Of a DNA stretch of 64,000 bases, positions 1-10,693 are shown piece after piece. The notes beneath the pieces are model-generated. The model was not told the origin of the DNA. It searched no databases and saw only the letters and a list, made by a program, of their open reading frames with translations. The translations under genes were made by a program, and so were the position numbers. The stretch is from positions 372,001-436,000 of the forward strand of contig NZ_CP101620.1 in assembly GCF_024399475.1 (NCBI RefSeq). The letters are read 5' to 3'. How positions within the stretch are numbered: position 1 is the first letter of the stretch; every line of letters begins with the position of its first letter. Source of the DNA: Allocoprobacillus halotolerans (GTDB taxonomy: Bacteria; Bacillota_I; Bacilli_A; Erysipelotrichales; Coprobacillaceae).

Positions 1-1662
1 CACGCATTGTATCTTCATCGTGTTCTACGACAATAACACTATTTCCTAAGTCACGCATATTGCATAATGTTTTAATCAATTTTTCATTATCACGTTGATG
101 TAAACCAATAGATGGTTCATCTAAAACATAAAGCACTCCTGTTAAACGTGAACCAATTTGTGTTGCTAAACGAATACGCTGTGCCTCACCACCAGATAAG
201 CCACCAGCACGTCTTGATAATGTTAAATAGCCTAACCCAACATCATTTAAGAATGTTAAACGATCTTGAATCTCTTTAATAATTAATCTCGCAATTTGTG
301 TTTCCGTTTCATTTAATTTTAAATCACGAACAAAAGCCAGTGCTTTTTCAATCGACATATCTGTAAATTCACTAATATTCAAACCACCAACCTGTACACT
401 TAGAACTTGTTCATTCAAACGTTTTCCTTGGCAAGTTGGACAAGTATGTTCAGCCATAAAAGAAGCATACCATTCTTTAGACCATGAAGATGTTGTTTCT
501 TCATATCGTCTTTGAATCAACGTTTTGACACCTTCAATATGTTTTGTTGTTTTAGATACATTACCAGAACTTGATTGTAATGTGTAACTAATCGGTTTAT
601 CTGAACCATATAAAATAATATCCAATTCTTTTTACTGAAATCTTTCAATGGTTTGTCTAAATCAATATCATATTCACGACATAGTACTAAAAATCTTTGC
701 CATTCAATACGATCTGTTCCTACCGATGTCTTAAAATAACGGATTCCACCCTGATTAATACTTAATGACCAGTCAGGTATCAACAAATCATTATCAACTT
801 CATTTTTTACACCAATCCCTTTACAATCTGGACAAGCTCCTAAAGGATTGTTGAAAGAAAACAAACGTGGTTCTAATTTAGGAACACTGAAACCACAATG
901 TGGACAAGCCAAATGTTGAGAAAACAGTTTTTCAGTTTTTTCATCAAGATTTTCAACAATGACTTCACCACCAGTAAGTTTCAATCCTGTTTCTAAAGAA
1001 TCAGCTAAACGTGAACGATAGCCTTCTTTTTTGACAATACGATCCACCACAACATCAATATTGTGTTTTTTATTTTTATCTAAAACAATCTCTTCATCTA
1101 AAAGACGCATTTCACCATCAACTTTTACACGTAAAAAACCATCTTTCATCAGTTGTTCAAATAAGTCCTTATGTGTTCCCTTCTGATTACGACACATTCT
1201 TGATAAAACCTGTAATTTTGTACCATCAGGATATTGATCTATCGTATCAACCATTTGTTTTATGGTTTGAGATTCAATCAAAACGTGATGAGTTGGACAA
1301 TAGGCATGACCAACTCTCGCATAAAGAAGTCTTAAATAATCAAAGATTTCTGTGACTGTTCCTACTGTAGAACGAGGATTGTTGGATGTTGTTTTTTGAT
1401 CTATCGCAATCGCTGGTGAAAGTCCATCAATACTGTCCACATCTGGTTTTTCAATGCCACCTAAAAATTGTCTTGCATAGGCACTTAATGATTCCACATA
1501 ACGTCTTTGTCCTTCTGCATAAATGGTATCAAAAGCCAAAGAAGTTTTTCCACTTCCTGATAAACCTGTCATAATAACAAGCTGATCACGAGGAATTTCT
1601 ACATCAATATTTTTTAAATTATTCACTCTTGCACCCTTGATAATAATCTTATCCTTGTTCAT
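1..1662 (-). CDS. uvrA: UvrA excinuclease subunit (C-terminus beyond window, frameshifted)
   Basis: UvrA is the damage-sensing dimeric ATPase of UvrABC nucleotide-excision repair. From the start at 1662 the protein shows Walker [13 protein letters not shown] near residue 33 and Cys pairs CPHCG and CPDCKG. The frame breaks at the T-run 629-633. One extra base there restores [14 protein letters not shown], and the frame then stays open to base 1 with the CPTCQGKRL zinc module, the [12 protein letters not shown] signature and [16 protein letters not shown] (Walker B). The gene is last in a ctpA-uvrB-cca-uvrA run and its start overlaps cca by 14 bases. Identity is certain; the frameshift is probably a sequence error. 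Confidence 0.95.
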
Positions 1663-2992
1663 ACTTTCTCAAACTCCTTAATATCTTTTCTTTACGATAA
1701 CCTTGTAATTGTAAATCATAGGCTTCTTCAAGTATCTTTTTAAACATTTGTTTATTTTGAAAACCATTTTCAATCAGATCATGTCCATCAATGATGGCAG
1801 GTAATGCCTGATTGCCCAAACGTTGTTGTTTATCTTGGATAAAAATCCAAAATTCATCATATTGTGATTGAGCAACTTTTCCCCTACCTAACTTATCACA
1901 ACAACTTATATAAATCAAATCATTCATAGAAACTTTTCCATCAATTTTCTTTAAAAGCCTTAAATAAGATATATCTCGAGCATGATGACGAGACATATTC
2001 ATCAAATGCATATGATACATAATCATTGTTTGAATATATTGTCTGGCTTTTTTAGAAGTAATGAAATCAACGGTTTGAAAAACCTCTACTCCTGCCTCAT
2101 TATGTAATGGAGCGTGTCCCTGTTCTGTTGTAACAAGTGGTTTGCCAATATCATGTAATAAACATGACCACATAAACCATAGTGGTTGATCTGTTTTTTG
2201 TTTAACATGACTAGCAACATCAATAACTAACATAGTATGGGTAAAGACATCTCCTTCAGGATGAAAATCTAAACGTTGGTTTGTTGTTGTGAGGGCTTGT
2301 AAATAAGGTGGCAGAGCCCCTATATCCTTTAAAAACTGAAAGCCAAGCGAAGGCATATCTGTCATTAAAATTTGACTATATTCCTGATACACTCTTTCTT
2401 TAGAAAGGTTATCAAGCATATGTTGTTCAACCATTTGACGACATAAAGCTTTGGTTTGTGGTTCAACTTCAAATTGCAGTTTTGCTATAAAACGAGCCAC
2501 TCTTAATACACGCAAAGGATCTTCAATAAAACGCTTTTCATCCACGCAACGAATGATGTGACGATGAAGATCTTCTAAGCCTCCTGATAAATCAATGATT
2601 TTTTTATGTTGATAATCATACATCAGGGCATTGATTGTTAAATCACGTCTTAAAATAGCTTTTTCAAGAGGTAAATCAGGATCTATAAAGGTTTCAAAAT
2701 CCTGATGTTTATGACCTGTTTTCTTTTCTTGACGAGGCAAGGCAAAATCATAATGAGGAAGTGTATCTAGTTGCACAATTGCAAAGGATTGTCCAAAGGT
2801 ATTGACATGACCATATTGTTGTAAAATGGTACACAGTTGATTATAAGATAGATGATAAACTTCAACATCAACATCATGTTGATCACAATATCCCATCATT
2901 TCATCACGAACAGTTCCACCAACAATATACACTTCTCCCCCATGATTTAAAATATCATCAAAAATCGTTTGTGCCAAAGCCTCTATTTTCAT
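1649..2992 (-). CDS. cca: CCA tRNA nucleotidyltransferase
   Basis: This enzyme adds or repairs the 3'-terminal CCA of tRNAs. The class II nucleotidyltransferase head has [10 protein letters not shown] near residue 25 followed by DVDVEV (catalytic Asp pair), then [12 protein letters not shown] and the RNA-binding [15 protein letters not shown] segment. An HD domain (LLHDIGKP, near residue 265) lies in the second half, as in many Firmicutes CCA enzymes. Its length of 447 aa is normal. It overlaps uvrB by 4 bases (ATGA) and uvrA by 14, so it is translationally coupled within a DNA-repair operon. Its position between uvrB and uvrA is unusual. Confidence 0.93.
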   Translation of the reverse strand: MKIEALAQTIFDDILNHGGEVYIVGGTVRDEMMGYCDQHDVDVEVYHLSYNQLCTILQQYGHVNTFGQSFAIVQLDTLPHYDFALPRQEKKTGHKHQDFETFIDPDLPLEKAILRRDLTINALMYDYQHKKIIDLSGGLEDLHRHIIRCVDEKRFIEDPLRVLRVARFIAKLQFEVEPQTKALCRQMVEQHMLDNLSKERVYQEYSQILMTDMPSLGFQFLKDIGALPPYLQALTTTNQRLDFHPEGDVFTHTMLVIDVASHVKQKTDQPLWFMWSCLLHDIGKPLVTTEQGHAPLHNEAGVEVFQTVDFITSKKARQYIQTMIMYHMHLMNMSRHHARDISYLRLLKKIDGKVSMNDLIYISCCDKLGRGKVAQSQYDEFWIFIQDKQQRLGNQALPAIIDGHDLIENGFQNKQMFKKILEEAYDLQLQGYRKEKILRSLRKYEQG

Positions 2993-4963
2993 GATTTTTC
3001 ACCTTTTAATTCCAAAATAATATCTCTTAATTCCATCGCTCTTTCAAAATCAAGCACTTTAGCTGCTTCTTTCATTTCTTTTTCAAGATCTTCAATCAAT
3101 TTCTTCTTCGCCTTTTGAGGCGCTTTCTTACCTTTTTGAAGCAATGATGATGCTTCTTCCATTGTTTCTTTTCCTTGAATCAGATCATGAATTTCTTTAT
3201 GAATTGTTTGTGGAATAATATGATGTTCTTGGTTATAGGCTTCTTGAATCTGACGACGACGATTGGTTTCATCAATCGCTTTTTGCATAGATTCAGTCAC
3301 ATGATCACCATACATAATGACTTTTCCATTAGCATTTCTGGCAGCACGTCCAATCGTCTGAATTAATGAACGTTCACTTCTTAAAAAGCCTTCTTTATCA
3401 GCATCCAATATACAAACAAGCGAAACTTCAGGTAAATCCAAACCTTCTCTTAATAAGTTGATTCCTACTAATACATCATATTTTCCAAGTCTTAAATCTC
3501 TTAAGATTTCAGTTCTTTCTAATGTTTTTGTATCTGAATGTAAGTAAGCCACTTTTAAACCAACTTCTTTTAAATAAGCACTCAAATCTTCAGCCATACG
3601 TTTTGTCAGTGTTGTAATTAAAACCCTTTCATTTTTTTCAATACGCTCATGAATTTCATCAATTAAATCATCAATCTGATTTTGAGTTGATCTAACATCA
3701 ATAATGGGATCCAATAAACCCGTTGGTCGAATAATTTGTTCAGCATATTCACCATGTGTTTTTTCTAATTCATAATCACCCGGTGTCGCTGAAACATAAA
3801 TCACCTGATTGATAATATCTTCAAATTCTTCAAAGCGTAATGGTCGATTATCTAAGGCACTTGGTAAACGAAAACCATATTCTACAAGTGTTTCTTTACG
3901 ACTACGATCACCATTAAACATTCCTCTAACCTGTGGCAACATGACATGACTTTCATCAATAATCATTAAAAAATCATCAGGAAAATAATCGATTAAAGTG
4001 TAAGGCCTTTGTCCTGCCTGTCTACCATCAATATGACGTGAATAGTTTTCTATTCCTGGACACATCCCCACTTCTCTTAACATTTCAATATCATGTCTTG
4101 TACGTTGATCTAAACGCTCATATTCCAATGGTTTCATAGCGTCTTTAAAATATTGTAAACGATCTTTTAATTCTTCAGATATAGTATCACAAGCTTGTAA
4201 CATTTGTTCCTTTTTTGTGACATAGCCATATGCTGGATAAATTGTATATGTCTTATAGCGTGCCAACACTTTTCCAGTTAAAGGATCAACTTCACTGATA
4301 CCTTCAACTTCATCACCAAAAAGTTCAATACGAATCAACCAGCTTTCCGTATGTCCAGGAACAATTTCAATCACATCGCCACGAACACGAAATGTTCCTT
4401 TTGACTGTTCAATATCATTTCTTTGATATTGGCGATCAACAAGGTAAGTTAAAAGTTCACGACGATCAAAATCCTCTCCAACACGTAAAGAAAAATCATT
4501 TCACGATATTGTTCAGGATTTCCCAGTCCATAAATAGAAGCAACTGATGCAACAACAATAGTATCATTTCTTTCTAATAAAGAATTCATTGCTGCAGAAC
4601 GCAACATTTCAATTTCATAATTGGTTTTGGCATTTTTATCAATGTAAGTATCACTTTTAGGAATATAAGCTTCAGGCTGATAGAAATCGAAGTTAGAAAC
4701 AAAATATTCTACGCGATTTTCAGGAAAAAACTCTTTTAACTCTGAATAAAGTTGTCCAGCCAATGTTTTATTATGAGCCAAAACAAGTGTTGGTTTATTA
4801 ATCTGAGCAATCACATTCGAAACTGTAAACGTCTTTCCTGTTCCTGTTCCCCCTAATAAAACCTGTTCCTTTTTCCAGCTTTAATGCCATCTACAAGTTG
4901 TTTGATGGCAGTTGGCTGATCTCCCATTGGAGAATATTGAGAAACCAATTTAAACTTTTCCAT
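2989..4963 (-). CDS. uvrB: UvrB excinuclease subunit (two single-base frameshifts)
   Basis: UvrB is the helicase-like DNA-loading subunit of UvrABC. Start ATG at 4963 follows AGGAGGTG and gives [20 protein letters not shown]. One missing base in the run at 4870-4874 breaks Walker A (restored [12 protein letters not shown]), and one missing base at 4491-4495 breaks [13 protein letters not shown]. The rest is intact: YPAYGYVT, the beta-hairpin region, [43 protein letters not shown], and the C-terminal UVR motif that binds UvrC. It lies 13 bases after ctpA, so it is in the same operon. Two homopolymer deletions in an essential-type repair gene argue for sequencing error. Confidence 0.93.
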
Positions 4964-4975
4964 GATTGACACCTC

Positions 4976-6408
4976 CTATTGAATCAATTGAGCTATTTTT
5001 TGTATATAAACATCCTCTTTTTCCTGATATAAATGATAAGTTAAGGCACTTAAAAGAATTAAACGATCATCAGTCGAATAAATACCATCCTGATTTAAAT
5101 GATAATCTTTTTCAAAAGTCTTTAAAACATCAGTTGTTTGATGTGAAAAATATCCATCTTGACGATCTGTTTTATAACCAAGTTCTGTCAACATTTCTTG
5201 CATATAAGCAATATTATCATTGACATCATCATATTGATATGATGAATTCATTTCTCCCATATGAAAATCATGAATAGTAGTTGTTTTGATTTCATAATCT
5301 GGTTTTAATCCCGTTCCATTAATCCATGTACCATGAGGAGTCAACCATTTTTCATGCGTATATTTCAAAACAGATGAATTTGAAAGTGTCACTTGTGTTT
5401 GTGCCACACCCTTTCCATAAGTTGTTTCACCTACAAGCTGATAATTCAGATTTTCTTTCAATCCCGCACTTAATACTTCTGAAGCACTCGCTGTTTGATC
5501 ATTAACTAAAATATAACCCTGCTCAAAAACATATTTTTCCCGACTTGTCGCTTTATATTCTTCACTCTCACCATCCTTATCCTGTAAAGAAAATAAAACT
5601 TGTCCTTTAGGAATAAACAAATCTAATATATCTTGTGCTGCATTTAAATAACCACCACTATTATCTCTTAAATCAATTATTAGTTTTTCAACATGTTGAG
5701 CTTTCATATCCTGTAAAGTCTTTTCAATCACTTCACCAATTTTTTCACCAAAAGTAACAATACGTAAATAACCAACAGATTGATTATTGAAAGTCATAAT
5801 TGAAGAAGCTACGGATGTATCCACACTTTGACGTGTCGCTGTGAGTTCCTGACTCTTCCCATTTCTTAATAAACGCAATTGAACTTGACTTTGCCTTTCA
5901 CCTTGAATCATTTCTTTCACCTTATCAGAAGTATATCCAGCAATCGATGTTCCTTCAATATGTGTAATAATATCACCACTTAAAAGCCCTGCTTTAGCTG
6001 CTGGTGTATCTTGATAAACATCTAAAACAATTGCTCCATCATCAACCATTGTAAAAGTAATACCAATTCCTTCAAAAGTTCCATTAATAGAAACACCTAA
6101 TGCTTGTGACTGTTCTTGTGAAAGATAAGAAGAATAAGGATCACCCAAAGCTAAAACCATCCCATTTAACATACGCTGTTGTAAACTTGTCTGAGAATCA
6201 CTTGTATCTAAGAAATCACTTTCTACAATTTGTGCAATTTCATTATAAACACTACTGACTTCATTATGACTTCTCAGTTGAAAACCATGTAGAAAATAAC
6301 CTCCAACTCCCCCAACAACAAGACAAAACACACAAACAATAACATAAATAGGTCCTTTTTTTAATCTTGTTTTCTTTTTTGATCATACTTAAACTGAAAA
6401 TCATCCAT
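4976..6408 (-). CDS. S41 family C-terminal processing peptidase (CtpA-like)
   Basis: A membrane-anchored serine protease with a PDZ domain. Start ATG at 6408 follows AGGTG and encodes MDDFQFKYDQKRK. One base is missing in the run 6375-6380; restoring it gives TRLKKGPIYVIVCVFCLVVGG, a single membrane anchor that joins the rest. The PDZ domain is around SINGTFEGIGITF, and the S41 catalytic core contains the DLRDNSGGYL segment and DQTASASEVLSAGLK with the catalytic Ser, followed by TTYGKGVAQT for the Lys. A peptidoglycan-binding-like helical domain with LTELGYKTDRQDGYFS ends the protein. It probably processes envelope proteins. Confidence 0.9.
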
Positions 6409-6497
6409 AATTACACCTCGTCTACTTATTCTATCATAGATTGATATATTTTTTAACTCACAAACCCATTTTATTTTTTAAACAAAGAAAAGCAATC

Positions 6498-6875
6498 CTA
6501 AGACTGCTTCTTTAAAAAGTTTTGAATACATTGTTGTGTTTCATCACTAATAATATGTTCAATACGACAAGCATCATCTTCAGCCTGTTTATCACTCACA
6601 CCAATTGCAATCAAAAAAGCGGTTAAAATCTGATGACGATTATAAACTTTTTCAGCAATGCGAAGACCTTCATCAGTAAAATCAATATAGCCTTTATCAT
6701 CAACAACAATCAATTGTGATTCTTTTAATAATTTGATGGCACGTGATACACTTGGTTTAGAAAAATCCATTGTATGTGCAATATCAATAGAACGAACATA
6801 TTTATTTTTATTTTTTAAAATTAAAATTGTTTCTAAATACATTTCACCTGATTCATGTAAGTCCATTTTTGTCAC
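6498..6875 (-). CDS. mntR: DtxR/MntR-family metal-dependent transcriptional regulator
   Basis: A 125-aa winged-helix regulator. The N-terminal helix MDLHESGEMYLETIL contains the Asp/Glu metal ligands of MntR, followed by the recognition helix SKPSVSRAIKLL and wing DDKGYIDFTDEGL. The dimerization helices have EDDACRIEHIIS, carrying His/Glu ligands. A GAGGTGAC ribosome site precedes ATG. It lies 35 bases after a ZIP-type transporter gene on the same strand, which suggests it controls metal (Mn or Zn) uptake. The family repressor role is known; the exact metal here is inference. Confidence 0.85.
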   Translation of the reverse strand: MTKMDLHESGEMYLETILILKNKNKYVRSIDIAHTMDFSKPSVSRAIKLLKESQLIVVDDKGYIDFTDEGLRIAEKVYNRHQILTAFLIAIGVSDKQAEDDACRIEHIISDETQQCIQNFLKKQS

Positions 6876-6909
6876 CTCATATCAATTTCTATCATTATAT
6901 CACACTTTA

Positions 6910-7691
6910 TTAAGATAATGCTACATCTAATATCATCATGATAACAAATCCTATCGCAAAACCAATTGTCGCAATATTCGAATGTGTGCCATTTGAACCC
7001 TCAGGTATTAATTCCTCAACCACAACATAAGCCATTGCACCTGCTGAAAAAGATAGAAGATATGGCAGAATAGGAATAAAAAATTGTGATAAAACAATCG
7101 TTAGAATAGCTCCAATAGGTTCAACAACACCTGATAACGTTCCATACATGAAAGCTTTTCCTTTAGAAATCCCTTCGCTTTTTAAAGGCATTGAAATAAT
7201 CGCACCTTCAGGAAAGTTTTGAATAGCTATTCCTAATGATAAAGCAATCGCTCCAGCAACAGAAACTTCCACATTTCCCATTAAGGCTCCTGCAAAAACA
7301 ACACCGACAGCCATTCCTTCTGGAAAATTATGCATTGTGACAGCTAAAATCAACATTGTCGTACGTTGGAGATGAGCTTTCTTTCCTTCTACCTGATGAT
7401 CTAAATGCATATGGGGTATGGTACGATCTAAAAAAGCAAAAAGAATATTCCCAACAAGAAACCAACTGCCGCTGGAATAAAAGACAATTTTCCTAAACTT
7501 TCAGACATATCTATCGCTGGAATCAACAACGACCATACCGATGCTGCAATCATGACTCCAGAGGCAAAACCTAATAATATTTTTTGAATGTGATCATTCA
7601 TTTTTTCTTTCATAAAAAATACACAAGCAGAACCTAATGTTGTTCCTAAAAAAGGAATCAAAATTCCAATTATTACAGATGTATTCATCAT
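6910..7691 (-). CDS. ZIP family metal transporter (frameshifted)
   Basis: A membrane carrier for divalent metals. From 7691 the N-terminal part has helices MNTSVIIGILIPFLGTTLG and GFASGVMIAASVWSLLIPA. A missing base in the run 7430-7435 breaks the frame; adding one gives GIFFLLFLDRTIPHMHLDH with the cytoplasmic His-rich loop. The second part has the ZIP signature TMHNFPEGMAVGV and a second LSLGIAIQNFPEGAIIS, both with the metal-binding His/Asn-Pro-Glu. It resembles the GufA/ZupT-type subgroup. The MntR-like gene follows directly, so the pair likely forms one metal-homeostasis unit. Confidence 0.88.
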
Positions 7692-7752
7692 TCACACCTC
7701 ATTTCTTTAGGTTCATCTTACTATATATCGATAATTCTTTCAAAAGATATGC

Positions 7753-7774
7753 AAAATAATTGTCACGTTATTTT
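7753..7774 (-). promoter_or_regulatory. Possible operator upstream of the ZIP gene
   Basis: An inverted repeat AAAATAA, 8 bases, TTATTTT lies about 60-80 bases upstream of the ZIP transporter start. Its position would suit a metal-regulator site. The arms are AT-only in an AT-rich genome, so chance is a real alternative. Confidence 0.25.
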
Positions 7775-7787
7775 TCACATCAAAAGA

Positions 7788-7812
7788 AAAGATACACCGC
7801 AGTGTATCTTTT
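7788..7812 (-). terminator. Rho-independent terminator of the first surface-protein gene
   Basis: The arms AAAGATACAC and GTGTATCTTT enclose a 4-base loop downstream of the surface protein stop. The same hairpin, with its flanks, recurs after the paralogue at 10586-10610. Confidence 0.75.
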
Positions 7813-7855
7813 CAACAAACTTATTTACCTGAATCCTTCATAACATACCTTTATG

Positions 7856-10493
7856 TTATATGTCATGTCTTTCTATCATTGATTCAATTATTTTTTCAAT
7901 AATTCTTCTTTTTTTAGTCATTAGAATAATTCCAGCTCCAACCACTGCTATAGCACCACTCATTACATATAATCCTATTTTTGACTCATCATCAGTTTTT
8001 ACTTTATCTGTCTGTTTTTGGCTTGTTGTTTCTTGAGTAGGTGTTTGTACTGATGGTGTTGTTGTTTCTGTATTTGGTTTGTCTGTCGGTTGGTTGGGTG
8101 CTGTCGTGTTATCTTCTTCACTATCTACATAAACCAATGCATAAGTTGAGAATTTATCAGTTTTGAACGTTAATGTTCCATCTTTATTTTCAACTGTATC
8201 TAACTTTTCAGCTTTTTCATCATGTACTCTTACAATATAGAATTCTCTATTTTCCTTCTTTAACTCTTCTGGAATAGCTACTGTAAATGTTAATTGATCA
8301 TCTAACTTTGTGATATTTCCTAATTCTTTATTTTCAGCTTTAATAACAATAGAAATATCAAAATATTGACCTACATTTGCATTCTTGTCAATTGCTTTTT
8401 CTACAAGAGCTTTATCTGCAGTTGTAACATTTTCTGCTTTCATATTTTCAACTTGAACTTCAGTCGAAATCACTTGTCCATTATCAATAGCCTCTGCTAT
8501 TTTTTCTGCAGTTTCTTTGCTTACTGATGTTACTTCTTTTCCGTTTGCAACATTATCTACAATTGATGCTAATGTGGCAGATATATTTTTTGAGATTCTT
8601 TATCATTGATTGCTACTGTAACTTTATCAACTGGTTTAGAAGTGTCTAAACTAGGTACTTCAACCTTTGACTCTACTTTATAAACTGTTACTTCACATTT
8701 TGCACTTTGATCTCCAGAAGTAGCTGTAATTATAGCTTTACCTGGACCAACTGCTGTTACTTTTCCATTTTCATCTACAGTTGCAACTGTTTGATCATTT
8801 GAAGACCATGTCAATTGATCAGTAGTATTTGCTGGATCTACTGTTGCATTTAAAGTCATTGTACTTCCGACTTCTAGATTTGCACTTTCTAAAGATAAAG
8901 TTATTTTTTTAGTAGGCACTGCCTTACCTTCAATATAAACGGCAGTTAACTCAGTACCTTTTTTAGCAAATGCAATTTGTCCACCAACAACAACTTTTGT
9001 TTGTGGTTTAGTCCATGTCCATCCATCATCTAAAGAAACATTTTCTAAAGTCACATTAGCATCAGCTGTTGTATTTAAATTTGGCTTTGTAAATTCTTCT
9101 TTTTCCTTAATTTGTACCACATTAATTAAATTACCTGTTTTATCATAGACCAATACACGAACATTAGAAAGTTTTGAAGTATTAGAAACTTCAGCCTCTT
9201 TACCAAATGTATAAACATCTCCATTTGTTGAAGGTTGTAAAGTATAGTAAGTTTCATTTCCAACTGTGATTGTTTTTGTCTTGCCTTCTAATCCAGTTGT
9301 CCCATAAACTCCATTACTTCCGTCATAAAATTTAACCTTTCCTAAACTAGAATAGTATGTAGTAATACCATCTTCAACATTAATTGTTTCACTAACAGAA
9401 TGTTTCAAAGTTCCATTTGATATACCATTACTTGTAAATACATTACTATATACCTCTGAAATCACTTCAAAAGCACCTATAGAATCATTACTATTCGTAA
9501 TTTTTAATTCATTGTTATCATTCAACTGAAAACTAGCATCTTCTAAACTTGTAGCTTTTGTTAATTGATTATATCCAGTAGTTTTTGTAGCTAAAGTTTG
9601 TTCTAAATTATCAAAATATTTTGCATTATATGAAACACCACATAATAAATGAGGTTGGCTTTCAATTCCTATAATTTTTGCTTTTGTTAAATCCAAATTT
9701 TCAAGCACTATTTTAGATGTTGGTGTTACATCTTCATAATTTATACCTTCTATATGTTGCAGTCCATAATCGCTAGTTTTACTCATTGCACCATTTCCAA
9801 ATAATATACCAATATGTTGTCCAATATATTCACCAGAAACAGAGCAATTTCTAAATGTATAAGTACTATTTTTAGCAGGTTCGTATCCAATAAATAAACC
9901 ATTATATGTCGAACTTGTATAGTTTAAATTAATATGAACACTCTCCATAGTCGTATCCCCATCTGCTTGAATAACTATTGGTGATTCATTATTGTTATTA
10001 TTCCCAACTTCAACATTACCACTAAATGTAATATGAGTATACTTATGTTCTTTTTCAGTATACTTATCTTCTTTTGCGAGATTTACTTGTTGACAAACTA
10101 ATCCAGTATATGAACCATTTTCTAATGTTGACACATTAAGAACTAAATTAAAATTTTTCAAATCTCCTGCATAATAGTAATAAATAAAACATTTTTGTGA
10201 TGGTAAATTCTTAATTTGATGTCCATTACCATCTAGCTCACCATAAAAATACTTTAAATAATAATCTGTAGATGGAATTTCTTGCGATAAATCAATATCA
10301 TTCGCTAACTTTGCATAGATATATTGTTCTCTTTGATCCAATAGTTTCAAATCATTAACATTTGAAATAATATATGGATTGTCTTTTGTACCATCTCCCG
10401 TTGTTGCATTAACATTTACAGGTAGCACAAACAACGATAATACCATAATCATAGAAGCTACTACACCTAAAAACCTTTTTTGATAGACTTCAT
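7856..10493 (-). CDS. Ig-like (BIg2) cell-surface protein A (two frameshifts)
   Basis: A secreted, probably wall-anchored protein of about 878 aa once two missing bases are restored. The first break (run 10476-10481) lies in the signal peptide; restored, it reads MKSIKKRFLGVVASMIMVLS, ending near VNVNA. A long beta-rich region with scattered NxT/GxL repeats follows, then a BIg2 domain (SLESANLEVGSTMTLNATVD to GDQSAKCEVTVYK). The second break is at 8586-8591. The C-terminal module and tail (KVKTDDESKIGLYVMSGAI, then KKRR) closely match the paralogue at 10694-12712. The function is probably adhesion or surface display; the ligand is unknown. Confidence 0.75.
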
Positions 10494-10518
10494 TTTCCTT
10501 TTCCTCCCTTATGTCATA

Positions 10519-10546
10519 ATTGTAGCCCCCCCCGTGTGTTTGTCAA
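10519..10546 (-). promoter_or_regulatory. Promoter with G8 run in the spacer (surface protein A)
   Basis: On the minus strand -35 TTGACA (10541-10546) and -10 TACAAT (10519-10524) are separated by 16 bases that contain eight consecutive G (10526-10533). The start codon is 26 bases below the -10 box, with GGGAGG between them. The paralogue has the same promoter with seven G and a 17-base spacer. Confidence 0.8.
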
Positions 10547-10585
10547 TAAAAATATAGCTCTCAAAATCAAATTATCAACGCTAAA

Positions 10586-10610
10586 AAAGATACACCGCAG
10601 TGTATCTTTT
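10586..10610 (-). terminator. Terminator of surface-protein gene B
   Basis: The hairpin arms AAAGATACAC/GTGTATCTTT are the same as at 7788-7812. It sits within a duplicated 3' flank that is nearly identical behind both surface genes. Confidence 0.75.
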
Positions 10611-10693
10611 CAACAAACTTATTTACCTGAATCCTTCATAACATACCTTTATGTTATATGCCATGTCTTTCTATCATTGATTCAATTATTTTT

